Shown one piece after another: positions 26,676 through 34,118 of a DNA stretch of 64,000 nucleotides (positions are counted from its first letter, which is position 1; every line of letters begins with the position of its first letter). The notes under the pieces are model-generated. The model saw only the letters and a list, made by a program, of their open reading frames with translations. It made no database searches and had not been told where the DNA came from. Origin of the DNA: Pseudescherichia sp039594205 (lineage in GTDB: Bacteria > Pseudomonadota > Gammaproteobacteria > Enterobacterales > Enterobacteriaceae); assembly GCA_039594205.1 (NCBI GenBank), contig JBCNNW010000001.1, positions 124,001 through 188,000 of the forward strand, written 5' to 3'. The position numbers and the translations under genes are program-made.

Positions 26676-28328
26676 TTATTTTATCCACCACATGCATTCA
26701 TAAGGACGCAGTGAATCTACACTATCCTGAGTGCTGGCATAATTACCGTACAGCAGACGCCAGCGTTCTTCCTCGCCCAGGTAATCATCAATTGCGACTG
26801 TATCAGGGGTGAGATTAGCCAGCACCAATAAGCTATTATCTTTATCCTGCCGTTTGTAGCACCAGATGCGCTCACTCAGCGGATCCATATCGGTATAGTC
26901 GCCAAGCGTCAATACCGGCAGGCTTTTTCGCAGTGCAATTAAACGGCGATAGGTATTCAGAACGGATTGTTCATTCAGCCGTTCCTGTTCAACGTTAATG
27001 ACATCATAGTTACCTGCTACGTCAATCCAGCTTTTACCGCTGGTGAAGCCTGCGTTAACGCTATTGTCCCATTGCACAGGCGTTCTGCTGTTATCACGTG
27101 ACTTCTTCTCCAGGATCGCCAGAACGTGCTCCTCAGAGATACCCGCTGCGATAAGGGTTTGATAAATATTAAGGCTTTCTACATCGCGATAGTGATCGAT
27201 ATGCTTAAAGTGCGGATCGGTCATCCCGATCTCTTCACCCTGAAAAATATAAGGCGTGCCCTGCATACCGTGTAATACCATCGCCAGCATTTTTGCAGAA
27301 ACCTCACGCAGGGGACCATCGTCACCCAGGCGGGAGACGATGCGTGGCTGATCGTGATTACACCAGAAGAGCGCATTCCATGCCAGACCATGCATGCCGC
27401 GCTGCCATTCTGAGAATATCTTTTTCAGATGAACGCGATCTGGCGTACCGCGGTTCCACTTTTTGCCCTCATCATAATCTATTTTGAGATGGTGAAAGTT
27501 AAAGGTCATCGAAAGCTCTTTGCCATCCAGCCGTGCATAACGCTGGCAGTGAGCCAGCTGAGTGGATGACATTTCGCCAACCGTCATTAGCCCACGGGGT
27601 TGAAAAACATCCCGGCTCATCTCTTCCAGAAAATCATGAATGGCGGGACCGTCGGTATAGTAGCGACGGCCGTCTCCTTCGTGATCGTCCGGAAGATCGG
27701 GATGCTTCGACACCAGGTTAATGACATCCAGCCGCAGTCCGTCGATCCCTTTATCCGCCCAGAAGTGACATACCGCTTTTAATGCGTTACGCACGTCCGG
27801 ATTCTCCCAGTTGAGATCGGCCTGCTCAGGGGAAAAAGAGTGCAGATAGTATTGCTGGCTCTCTTCGTGCCACTGCCACGCGCTTCCGCCAAATTTTGAG
27901 TGCCAGTTATTAGGCGGCAGGGTGCCTTTACCGTCGCGCCAGATATAAAAATCGCGCCATGGACTGAGGCGATCGCTGGCGGCCGATTTGAACCAGGCAT
28001 GCTGCGTTGAGGTATGGTTAAACACCATATCCATAACCACTTTTATCTGCCGCTCATGCGCGGCCGCAATCAAATTGTCGAAATCTTCCATGGTGCCGAA
28101 CAGAGGATCGATATCGTAATAGTCCGCAACGTCATAGCCATTGTCTATCTGGGGCGAAGAGTAGATTGGCGTCAGCCAGATGGCGCTGACGCCCAGCCAC
28201 TGCAGGTAATCCAGGCGACGGGTGATACCATTGATATCACCGATGCCGTTTCCTGTACTGTCCTGAAAACTGCGTGGGTAGATCTGGTAGATAACGCCGT
28301 TTTGCCACCAGTGAATATCATTTTTCAT
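26676..28328 (-). CDS. treC: Trehalose-6-phosphate hydrolase (alpha,alpha-phosphotrehalase)
   Basis: A 550-residue GH13 enzyme that follows E. coli TreC throughout (WWQNGVIYQIYPRSFQDSTG at the start). The catalytic residues are the nucleophile D201 (DGLRLDVIN), acid/base E252 (TVGEMSS) and D326 (CNHDQPRI). It splits trehalose-6-phosphate to glucose and glucose-6-phosphate in the cytoplasm. It is 18 bases after the PTS gene, as in a treBC operon. The neighbouring PTS permease supports trehalose rather than another alpha-glucoside as substrate. Confidence 0.92.
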   Translation of the reverse strand: MKNDIHWWQNGVIYQIYPRSFQDSTGNGIGDINGITRRLDYLQWLGVSAIWLTPIYSSPQIDNGYDVADYYDIDPLFGTMEDFDNLIAAAHERQIKVVMDMVFNHTSTQHAWFKSAASDRLSPWRDFYIWRDGKGTLPPNNWHSKFGGSAWQWHEESQQYYLHSFSPEQADLNWENPDVRNALKAVCHFWADKGIDGLRLDVINLVSKHPDLPDDHEGDGRRYYTDGPAIHDFLEEMSRDVFQPRGLMTVGEMSSTQLAHCQRYARLDGKELSMTFNFHHLKIDYDEGKKWNRGTPDRVHLKKIFSEWQRGMHGLAWNALFWCNHDQPRIVSRLGDDGPLREVSAKMLAMVLHGMQGTPYIFQGEEIGMTDPHFKHIDHYRDVESLNIYQTLIAAGISEEHVLAILEKKSRDNSRTPVQWDNSVNAGFTSGKSWIDVAGNYDVINVEQERLNEQSVLNTYRRLIALRKSLPVLTLGDYTDMDPLSERIWCYKRQDKDNSLLVLANLTPDTVAIDDYLGEEERWRLLYGNYASTQDSVDSLRPYECMWWIK

Positions 28329-28346
28329 CTGTCCATTGTTCCTCTA

Positions 28347-29768
28347 TTAAACAACCAGCAGCTTGCCTGAAGCCTGTTTTCTCTTATAAATAGCGATGGT
28401 CAGCACCAGTGGGATCACAATGGCAACCATCATTGCCGCACCGAAGACAGACCAGTAACGCGTTTGAATTGAGAGGATTGCCGGTAAGCCACCGACGCCG
28501 ATGCCGCTGGCGGTTACGCCGAAGAGACCACAGACCAGACCGGCACAGCTGGAACCCACCATGCCGCACAGCATCGGAAAGCGATATTTCATGTTGATGC
28601 CATACATCGCGGGCTCGGTAACGCCGAGGTAGGCGGAAACAGCGGCGGGAACGGAAATTTCACGCTCGTTTGTTTTTTTACTGATTAATATAATGCCGAG
28701 TACGGCGGAGGCCTGCGCCATATTAGAGAGGGCAATGATCGGCCAGACCGGTGTGCCACCCATGTTCTGGATAAGCTGAAGGTCGATTGCCAGCGTGGTC
28801 TGATGTACGCCGGTGATCACGAGCGGCGCATAGAGGAAACCAAACAGCGCTGAACCGACAGGTGCGAAAGGACCTGTCATCAGATGGCTGACGCCCCACG
28901 CGATACCATCGCCGACGATTCGGCCAAAAGGACCGATAAGGGTATGGGCCAGAAAAACAGCAATAATCAGCGATACCACCGGCACGATCACCAGTGAAAG
29001 ATAGTCGGGCACAATACGCTTAAGATTGATTTCCAGCCATGCCAGGGCCATGGCTGCCAGTACAGAGGGGATCACCTGTGCCTGATAGCCTACCTTTTCA
29101 ATGGTAAACAGGCCAAAATCCCATATATCCGGCACCTGCTGTCCCAGCATGTAAGCATTCATCAACTGCGGCGATACCAGGGTGATGCCGAGTACGATAC
29201 CGAGTATCGGTGTACCCCCCATTTTTCGCATCACCGACCAGCAAATACCTACCGGGATGTAGAAGAATATCGCTTCACCAATCAACCAGAGGAAATCATA
29301 GATATTTTTCCACACCGCTGACGCGTTAATGAGGGGTTCATTGTTATGTAATGGCAGATCGCCGATGACATTCCGAAAACCTAAAATCAAACCACCACTA
29401 ATGAGGGCCGGCAGCAGAGGAAAGAATATTTCCGCCAGATGAGAGATCAGGCTTTCGTGCCATTTCATGTTTTGACGGGCAACGCGTTTAGCGCTCTCTT
29501 TATCCATGCCGGTCATTTGCGTTTGTTTCAGCAGGACCTGGTACCAGTCATCGACATCGGTACCAATGACAACCTGAAACTGCCCGGCATTAGTAAAGCA
29601 GCCCTTAACCATTGGCAGCTCTTCAATTTCTTTCGGCTGCGCTTTGGATGCATCGTTCAGAACGAAGCGAAGCCGGGTGATACAGTGGGTTACCGCTGCA
29701 ATATTTTCAACGCCGCCAACCAGAAGTATAAGCTTATCAATATCTTGAATATTTGCTTTCTTAGCCAT
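28347..29768 (-). CDS. treB: PTS trehalose-specific EIIBC component
   Basis: A 473-residue PTS permease, the same length as E. coli TreB when the ATG at 29768 (MAKKANIQDIDKL) is used; the ATG at 29786 adds 6 residues. The EIIB domain has the phospho-cysteine in the VTHCITRLRF motif, and the EIIC domain has the segments LPALISGGLILGFRNVIGDL and GVTEPAMYGIN. It imports trehalose as trehalose-6-phosphate and depends on an external EIIA, normally Crr. A palindrome (29845-29854) sits about 76 bases upstream, and treC is cotranscribed. Confidence 0.93.
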   Translation of the reverse strand: MAKKANIQDIDKLILLVGGVENIAAVTHCITRLRFVLNDASKAQPKEIEELPMVKGCFTNAGQFQVVIGTDVDDWYQVLLKQTQMTGMDKESAKRVARQNMKWHESLISHLAEIFFPLLPALISGGLILGFRNVIGDLPLHNNEPLINASAVWKNIYDFLWLIGEAIFFYIPVGICWSVMRKMGGTPILGIVLGITLVSPQLMNAYMLGQQVPDIWDFGLFTIEKVGYQAQVIPSVLAAMALAWLEINLKRIVPDYLSLVIVPVVSLIIAVFLAHTLIGPFGRIVGDGIAWGVSHLMTGPFAPVGSALFGFLYAPLVITGVHQTTLAIDLQLIQNMGGTPVWPIIALSNMAQASAVLGIILISKKTNEREISVPAAVSAYLGVTEPAMYGINMKYRFPMLCGMVGSSCAGLVCGLFGVTASGIGVGGLPAILSIQTRYWSVFGAAMMVAIVIPLVLTIAIYKRKQASGKLLVV

Positions 29769-29844
29769 AGTCAATGTCCAACACATTAGTAAGACGGTTT
29801 TAAGTAGTGCTCATCTTAGTGACGAGTGATTTTTTGCGTAAGTA

Positions 29845-29854
29845 GGAACGTTCC
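29845..29854. promoter_or_regulatory. Operator-like palindrome upstream of treB
   Basis: GGAACGTTCC is a perfect 10-base palindrome in the treB promoter region, of the kind LacI-family repressors bind (CG centre). A nearly identical site lies upstream of the trehalase gene at 31653-31662, which suggests that one repressor, probably the TreR-like protein at 25660, controls both units. Confidence 0.65.
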
Positions 29855-29936
29855 AATTGTCGAGCGAGATCACACTATATTTGTTGTTTCTTAAAGTGTG
29901 CTTGGGTAAAAACCTCAGGTTAACGAACTGCACTAT

Positions 29937-31556
29937 TTAATTGCTGTATCTCATTAAGAGCTGATAGGTAACGCCATTGGTCCATGCAAAACCATCCTGT
30001 AACGGATATTCACCCCCTCCGCCGGGAAGGCTTTCTTTATTAGTTATGTCATATTTTTCAACAAGCTTATGGTGTTTTTGATAAAACTGGTCAACCGTAT
30101 GTATCCAGTTAGCTGCTATTTCCTGGGCCAGATCTTTCTCGCCATAATTCTCAAAGCCAATAACGGCCATCCACTGGAGAGGAGCCCAGGCATTGGGTTT
30201 ATCCCATTGCTCCCCGGTATCTAAAGCGGTACTGAGAATGCCGCCAGGGGTGAGCAGCGTGTTTCTTACCGCATGGGCTGAGGAGTGTGCTTTTTTTGCG
30301 GAACTCATTTTTACGTAAAAGGGGGTAAGAGACGCGGCTGAGAATGCGCCAAAACACTTATTCTCCCAGTCATAGTCACGATATACCCCGGAAGCGCTAT
30401 CCCACAGATGCTTATTGATAGCTTTTTTACGCCTGAGATAGATCGCTCTAAACTCTTTGGACTGATTAGTTTTTCCCGTTCTCAATAGGATTTCAGAAAT
30501 TTTTCTTTCAAGATTAAACAGAAAGGCGTTTAAATCTATAGGGATAAACGCGGTGGTTCTTATGCTACTGAGCAAGTTTGTTTCATCCAGCCAGCGTGAT
30601 GAAAAATCCCAGCCTGAGGCTGCGGCCGAGCGCAGATCGCGATAAACCTCTCTGTGTTCACGCCCGCTTAGGTTAGCCGTTTCAATATCTTCGGCCCATG
30701 ACTCATCCCGTGGGCTATCTCTTTCATCCCAGTAGCGATTGAGTATCGACCCATCATCGAGGGCTACAACATGCCGCAACGCCTGGCCGGGCACTATTTT
30801 ATTACTGCCTTCCATCCAAAAACTGTACTCTCTTAGCAACTGCTCAATATAATCATCAGCGTTTGCGAGTCCCTTTTCCTCTATCAGCTCTAACATCAGC
30901 GAAAAAACAGGCGGGTGAGAGCGGCTAAGGAAATAGGTCCTGTTGCCGTTGGGAATATGACCGTACTGATCTATTAACCATGCAAAATTATCGGTCATAT
31001 CTTTTAATAAATCCGGGCGACCACTGTCGACGAAACCAAGCATGGCGAAGTACGAGTCCCAGTAAAACGTCTCACCAAAACGGCCCCCTGGCACGATATA
31101 CGGGTAAGGGAGATCGAGAAGTGAGGAGTACTCATTTTTTACCGACACTTTGGTCAGTATTGGCCAGAGATCTTCAATATGTTTTTGTAAGGACTTCGGG
31201 CTATCTGAAACATAATTGCTTTCGTTCACATAGGGAGTGTAAAAATTCTCATGAACGAACAGCGCCAGGTTAAAGTCAGGAAGGGAAGATCTTGCACGAT
31301 ATTGCTCTAAAATAAGTTCGGGCGCTATTTTAGCAGTGCAGTCAGCAAATGTTTTGCCATCAGGAAAGACTCTGGCCAGTTGTACTGCATGGAATAACTC
31401 CTGATAAAGATCCGCGGGGGTCAATACGGGATTTTGATAGTCCAGGGCAGAGAAATGGTAATATAAATTCAACCAGTTCTCTCTGTGGTTATCATTTAAA
31501 AACTTTTGTATTGTTTTACTGTATCGTTCTTTCGTATCCGTGTTTACAGTGATCAT
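29937..31556 (-). CDS. Cytoplasmic trehalase (GH37)
   Basis: A 539-residue GH37 trehalase. Signature 1 is PGGRFGETFYWDSY (156-169), signature 2 is QWDKPNAWAP (450-459), and a glycine-rich GGGGEY stretch lies at 513-518. There is no signal peptide, which places it with the cytoplasmic TreF type rather than periplasmic TreA. It hydrolyses free trehalose to glucose. That is odd beside a PTS route that makes trehalose-6-phosphate; it may act on trehalose left by dephosphorylation or on internal trehalose. An AAGG ribosome site precedes the ATG. Lower GC than the backbone suggests acquisition. Confidence 0.9.
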   Translation of the reverse strand: MITVNTDTKERYSKTIQKFLNDNHRENWLNLYYHFSALDYQNPVLTPADLYQELFHAVQLARVFPDGKTFADCTAKIAPELILEQYRARSSLPDFNLALFVHENFYTPYVNESNYVSDSPKSLQKHIEDLWPILTKVSVKNEYSSLLDLPYPYIVPGGRFGETFYWDSYFAMLGFVDSGRPDLLKDMTDNFAWLIDQYGHIPNGNRTYFLSRSHPPVFSLMLELIEEKGLANADDYIEQLLREYSFWMEGSNKIVPGQALRHVVALDDGSILNRYWDERDSPRDESWAEDIETANLSGREHREVYRDLRSAAASGWDFSSRWLDETNLLSSIRTTAFIPIDLNAFLFNLERKISEILLRTGKTNQSKEFRAIYLRRKKAINKHLWDSASGVYRDYDWENKCFGAFSAASLTPFYVKMSSAKKAHSSAHAVRNTLLTPGGILSTALDTGEQWDKPNAWAPLQWMAVIGFENYGEKDLAQEIAANWIHTVDQFYQKHHKLVEKYDITNKESLPGGGGEYPLQDGFAWTNGVTYQLLMRYSN

Positions 31557-31652
31557 ATGTGCCTTTTTTCAATAAATATCGTGCGATAAGTACGATGGAA
31601 TAAAAAGCCTGACATCATTTTGTCTAAACTCTAGCACCTAAAAGGCAAAATT

Positions 31653-31662
31653 GGAACGTTCT
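31653..31662. promoter_or_regulatory. Operator-like palindrome upstream of trehalase gene
   Basis: GGAACGTTCT matches the treB-side palindrome in 9 of 10 bases and is flanked similarly (TT before, GA after). It lies 97 bases before the trehalase ATG. It is the main sequence evidence that the trehalase belongs to the same regulon. Confidence 0.6.
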
Positions 31663-31762
31663 GATTGATGACAGGGCGCGCAGACGAGCGGTCTGGATAC
31701 GTTGTAAAGAGCGGCTGTAAAGGGATGCCGCAGGCGGTGCAGCTGAGGTATGAGAGGCGCTC

Positions 31763-31789
31763 GCCACCCCCTATAAATAGGGGGGTGGC
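31763..31789 (-). terminator. GC-rich hairpin downstream of the YrbL-like gene
   Basis: GCCACCCCCTA (31763-31773) pairs with TAGGGGGGTGGC (31778-31789) with one bulged G. It starts 4 bases past the stop of the minus-strand YrbL-like gene. No T-run follows, so it may act only as an RNA 3'-end stabiliser or a weak terminator. Confidence 0.45.
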
Positions 31790-31792
31790 TGC

Positions 31793-32374
31793 TTACGCCT
31801 GTTGCAGTCTGTTCAAATCTCTGAGCATCCGCTTAAGACATTTGAGCTTGTTTTTATCGCGTATGACCCCTGAGAGCTTGCTGAGCTGAAAAAGCGTTTT
31901 GTCACCGAACCCATCAATAACCTTGAAACGGTACTCCTGACGTGCGCTGTCCCAGGCGTAGACGATGTTTTTACAGTGCAGGGAGTTGATAATAACGCTG
32001 GTAGTGACAAACCAGTCAAAAAACAGGTTCAGCTTTTGCAGCTTACCGGCATCAAGCTCTTTGTTCAGCGCAAGCTGATAAAGCGTTGGCGCGATATCGC
32101 TATGCTCATCGCACTCCTTCACAATGACTTGTCCTACGCCTCTGTTGGTTTCGACGAGGCCTTCAATCTTTTGGATGTAGAGCGAATCTGTTGGGTTTTT
32201 TGGCTTACACTCTTTGACATCCCGATAGATTTCACGCAGCTTGCTTTTATATTTCACAATATCGGGAATGACGATTTTGATCAGTAGCTGGCTATCGAGT
32301 GGATGCTGGAAGACGTAGCGATCGTTACCTTTTGCCAGTAAATCTTCATCGGTCAATACAAGCTTTTGCTTCAT
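31793..32374 (-). CDS. YrbL-family protein
   Basis: A 193-residue protein of the PhoP-regulatory-network YrbL family, recognisable from a short kinase-like N-lobe pattern (AKGNDRYVFQHPLDSQLLIK), a central VKECDEHSD segment and LHCKNIVYAWD, which takes the place of the catalytic-loop region. It is not close to E. coli YrbL. The family looks like a reduced protein-kinase fold, but no activity is established. It stands alone with its own promoter in a low-GC stretch, which suggests transfer. Confidence 0.7.
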   Translation of the reverse strand: MKQKLVLTDEDLLAKGNDRYVFQHPLDSQLLIKIVIPDIVKYKSKLREIYRDVKECKPKNPTDSLYIQKIEGLVETNRGVGQVIVKECDEHSDIAPTLYQLALNKELDAGKLQKLNLFFDWFVTTSVIINSLHCKNIVYAWDSARQEYRFKVIDGFGDKTLFQLSKLSGVIRDKNKLKCLKRMLRDLNRLQQA

Positions 32375-32557
32375 GATAGTTTTTGACTCTTACCCTATGG
32401 GAAATGAAATGCCTAACGATCATGTGTTGACAATTTCTATACGTTTACAAAACTATAGATTCCCCAATATCAACAATTGATATACGAACTTCACATTTGC
32501 TCAATAAGTAATCGCTTTGGCCAGGTTTGAACGAAGAGTGTAAACAGGAGAAGGACC

Positions 32558-32902
32558 ATGATTTCAAAAGAGAACGCGGAACATTACATCTGGGGTGAGA
32601 ATTGCGACGGGTGGTATCTGCTAAACCGTCAGGACATGCTCATTATTCATGAGAAAATGCCTCCAGATACGCACGAAAAGCGGCACTTTCACTCGGTGTC
32701 CAGACAGTTTTTTTACGTTCTTGAGGGGGATCTGACCATGGAGCTGGAAGGGGTTAAACATGAAATCAAGGCCCGGCAGGGGCTTGAAATCCCTCCGGGG
32801 GCAAAACATCAGGCCAGGAACGACAGTGCATTACCCGTAGAGTTTATTGTCATCTCTCATCCGACAACGCGAGGCGATCGTTCCGATCTCCCTACAGCTT
32901 AA
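32558..32902 (+). CDS. Cupin-domain protein
   Basis: A 114-residue single-domain cupin. The first motif is HEKRHFHSVSRQFFYVLEGDL with metal-type histidines and the second is EIPPGAKHQARNDS. Such small cupins bind a metal and serve as isomerases, dioxygenases or binding proteins. The ATG follows AGGAGAAGGACC. The next gene starts 17 bases later, so the two may be cotranscribed. The substrate is unknown. Confidence 0.85.
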   Translation: MISKENAEHYIWGENCDGWYLLNRQDMLIIHEKMPPDTHEKRHFHSVSRQFFYVLEGDLTMELEGVKHEIKARQGLEIPPGAKHQARNDSALPVEFIVISHPTTRGDRSDLPTA

Positions 32903-32919
32903 ATTAATAAGGGCTGATA

Positions 32920-33339
32920 ATGGCAAAGCTTGAAGAATTAAAAAGCATTTATCCTGGTGCACTTGCATGGCATTTTGGTGATAGCCCGGAACTTGCTGAT
33001 GAACTCGTTCAACTGGTTCTGAGTGGGGTAAAAACAGCAACATGCAGTTCGAGATCGTCTTTTCAGCAAGAATTTGAACGAGGCGAAGCGCCCTGCGTTG
33101 GAAGCTACAATATCATTCTTAACGGTACCGGACAGCCGATGTGTGTAATCCAGACTGTCAGGATGCAGCTCATCCGCTTTTGCGACGTGCCGAGTGAACT
33201 CGCCAGCAAAGAAGGGGAAGGTGATTTAAGTTTGGCGTACTGGAGAGAGGGTCACAAACGTTATTTTGAACGCGAAGGCACCTATTCCGAAGAGATGGAA
33301 CTTATCTTTGAAGAGTTTGAGCTTATCGAAGTTTTGTAA
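32920..33339 (+). CDS. ASCH-domain protein
   Basis: A 139-residue ASCH-domain protein, with the conserved early Gly-x-K-x-x-T-like segment LSGVKTATCSSRSSF and the late YWREGHKRYFEREG. ASCH proteins have a PUA-like beta-barrel and are thought to bind RNA; one E. coli member (YqfB) is an N4-acetylcytidine amidohydrolase. The domain arrangement here fits that general type, but this protein is longer and its activity is unproven. Confidence 0.82.
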   Translation: MAKLEELKSIYPGALAWHFGDSPELADELVQLVLSGVKTATCSSRSSFQQEFERGEAPCVGSYNIILNGTGQPMCVIQTVRMQLIRFCDVPSELASKEGEGDLSLAYWREGHKRYFEREGTYSEEMELIFEEFELIEVL

Positions 33340-33481
33340 ACGTCCGCTTCTGGCACATTGCGTAGATCCCAATATTGAATTTACTTACACCGCTTTTTTA
33401 ACGCTGTGCTGGCTCTTAACGGCACCGTTTAAGACGGCCATAAGCCTATCCTGTCACTATTTTTTAAACGAGGAGAATATT

Positions 33482-33796
33482 ATGGCACTTCCTGATCCGA
33501 TCTTACCTCAGGCAACGGATAACGTAATTCAATCTGCGGATATTGCGCTGGTGGGCGGCGTAGCGGTATCTGTTCCTGCCTACATGGATGCCCAGCTGGG
33601 CGATCTTATCTGTGCAGTCTGGGGAGATATACGCAGAGCGGCAAACGTGATTACCGATGTTAATGAGGCTTTTCCTGTGGTGTTCCTCATTCCGGATGAC
33701 CTGACAGCAATTGGTCAGCACAGGGTATCGTACTACATGATTGATAATGCCGGGAACATGGCATCAAGCGACATTGTTACGGTAAGCATTGAGTAA
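33482..33796 (+). CDS. Hypothetical single Ig-like domain protein, 104 aa
   Basis: The ATG at 33482 is set by a strong GAGGAG ribosome site; the open frame extends to 33266 but overlaps the ASCH gene. The 104 residues (MALPDPILPQATDNVIQSAD at the start, DIVTVSIE at the end) have the alternating hydrophobic pattern of a bacterial immunoglobulin-like beta-sandwich, resembling single repeats of large adhesins. There is no signal peptide, so it is not obviously exported. A detached repeat or a small cytoplasmic beta-protein are both possible. Confidence 0.65.
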   Translation: MALPDPILPQATDNVIQSADIALVGGVAVSVPAYMDAQLGDLICAVWGDIRRAANVITDVNEAFPVVFLIPDDLTAIGQHRVSYYMIDNAGNMASSDIVTVSIE

Positions 33797-33825
33797 TTAT
33801 CACCGGGCCAGAAGGCTGGCCTGGC

Positions 33826-34041
33826 TTAACGGATCACTCTCCGCTCGGTAAATTTCCCCTTCACCACGCCATCATAGAAGCGGCCTTTCGATACCACGGT
33901 TAAAAACACGGTATATATCCGCAGCGGTACGCCATGGTACTGATAGCAGCTCCGATCGTGGAATAAAATTTCCAGCGTGCAGGAGGCTTCATCATAGCCT
34001 ACGGAGGCGATGCGGGATGAGACGACGGGGTGATGGCGCAT
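33826..34041 (-). CDS. KTSC-domain protein, 71 aa
   Basis: A 71-residue protein with the KTSC pattern: SRIASVGYDEASCTLEILFHD, then YQYHGVP and a C-terminal FYDGVVKGKF. The ATG at 34041 is chosen for its AGGAGT ribosome site; the frame is open 19 codons further. KTSC is a short domain named for a lysine tRNA synthetase association. It is frequent in bacteria and phages and has no established role. The gene appears monocistronic, ending 24 bases past the Ig-like gene on the other strand. Confidence 0.8.
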   Translation of the reverse strand: MRHHPVVSSRIASVGYDEASCTLEILFHDRSCYQYHGVPLRIYTVFLTVVSKGRFYDGVVKGKFTERRVIR

Positions 34042-34085
34042 GGCAGAACTCCTGGGCAGGCTGGCACAGGATTGATTATTACACG

Positions 34086-34110
34086 TTTTGCCCGGCAATG
34101 CCGGGCAAAA
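34086..34110. other. Perfect palindrome downstream of nifJ
   Basis: TTTTGCCCGGC, loop AAT, then GCCGGGCAAAA form a perfect 11-base-pair stem 9 bases beyond the nifJ stop. The T-tract precedes and the A-tract follows the GC core on both strands, the reverse of an intrinsic terminator, though the T/A arms pair in RNA. It may stabilise the 3' end or help termination. Confidence 0.5.
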
Positions 34111-34118
34111 TCAGGACA

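Noticed and set aside
34086..34110. Palindrome after nifJ as a canonical intrinsic terminator
   Set aside because: The T-tract is 5' and the A-tract 3' of the core on both strands, so there is no free U-run after the stem.
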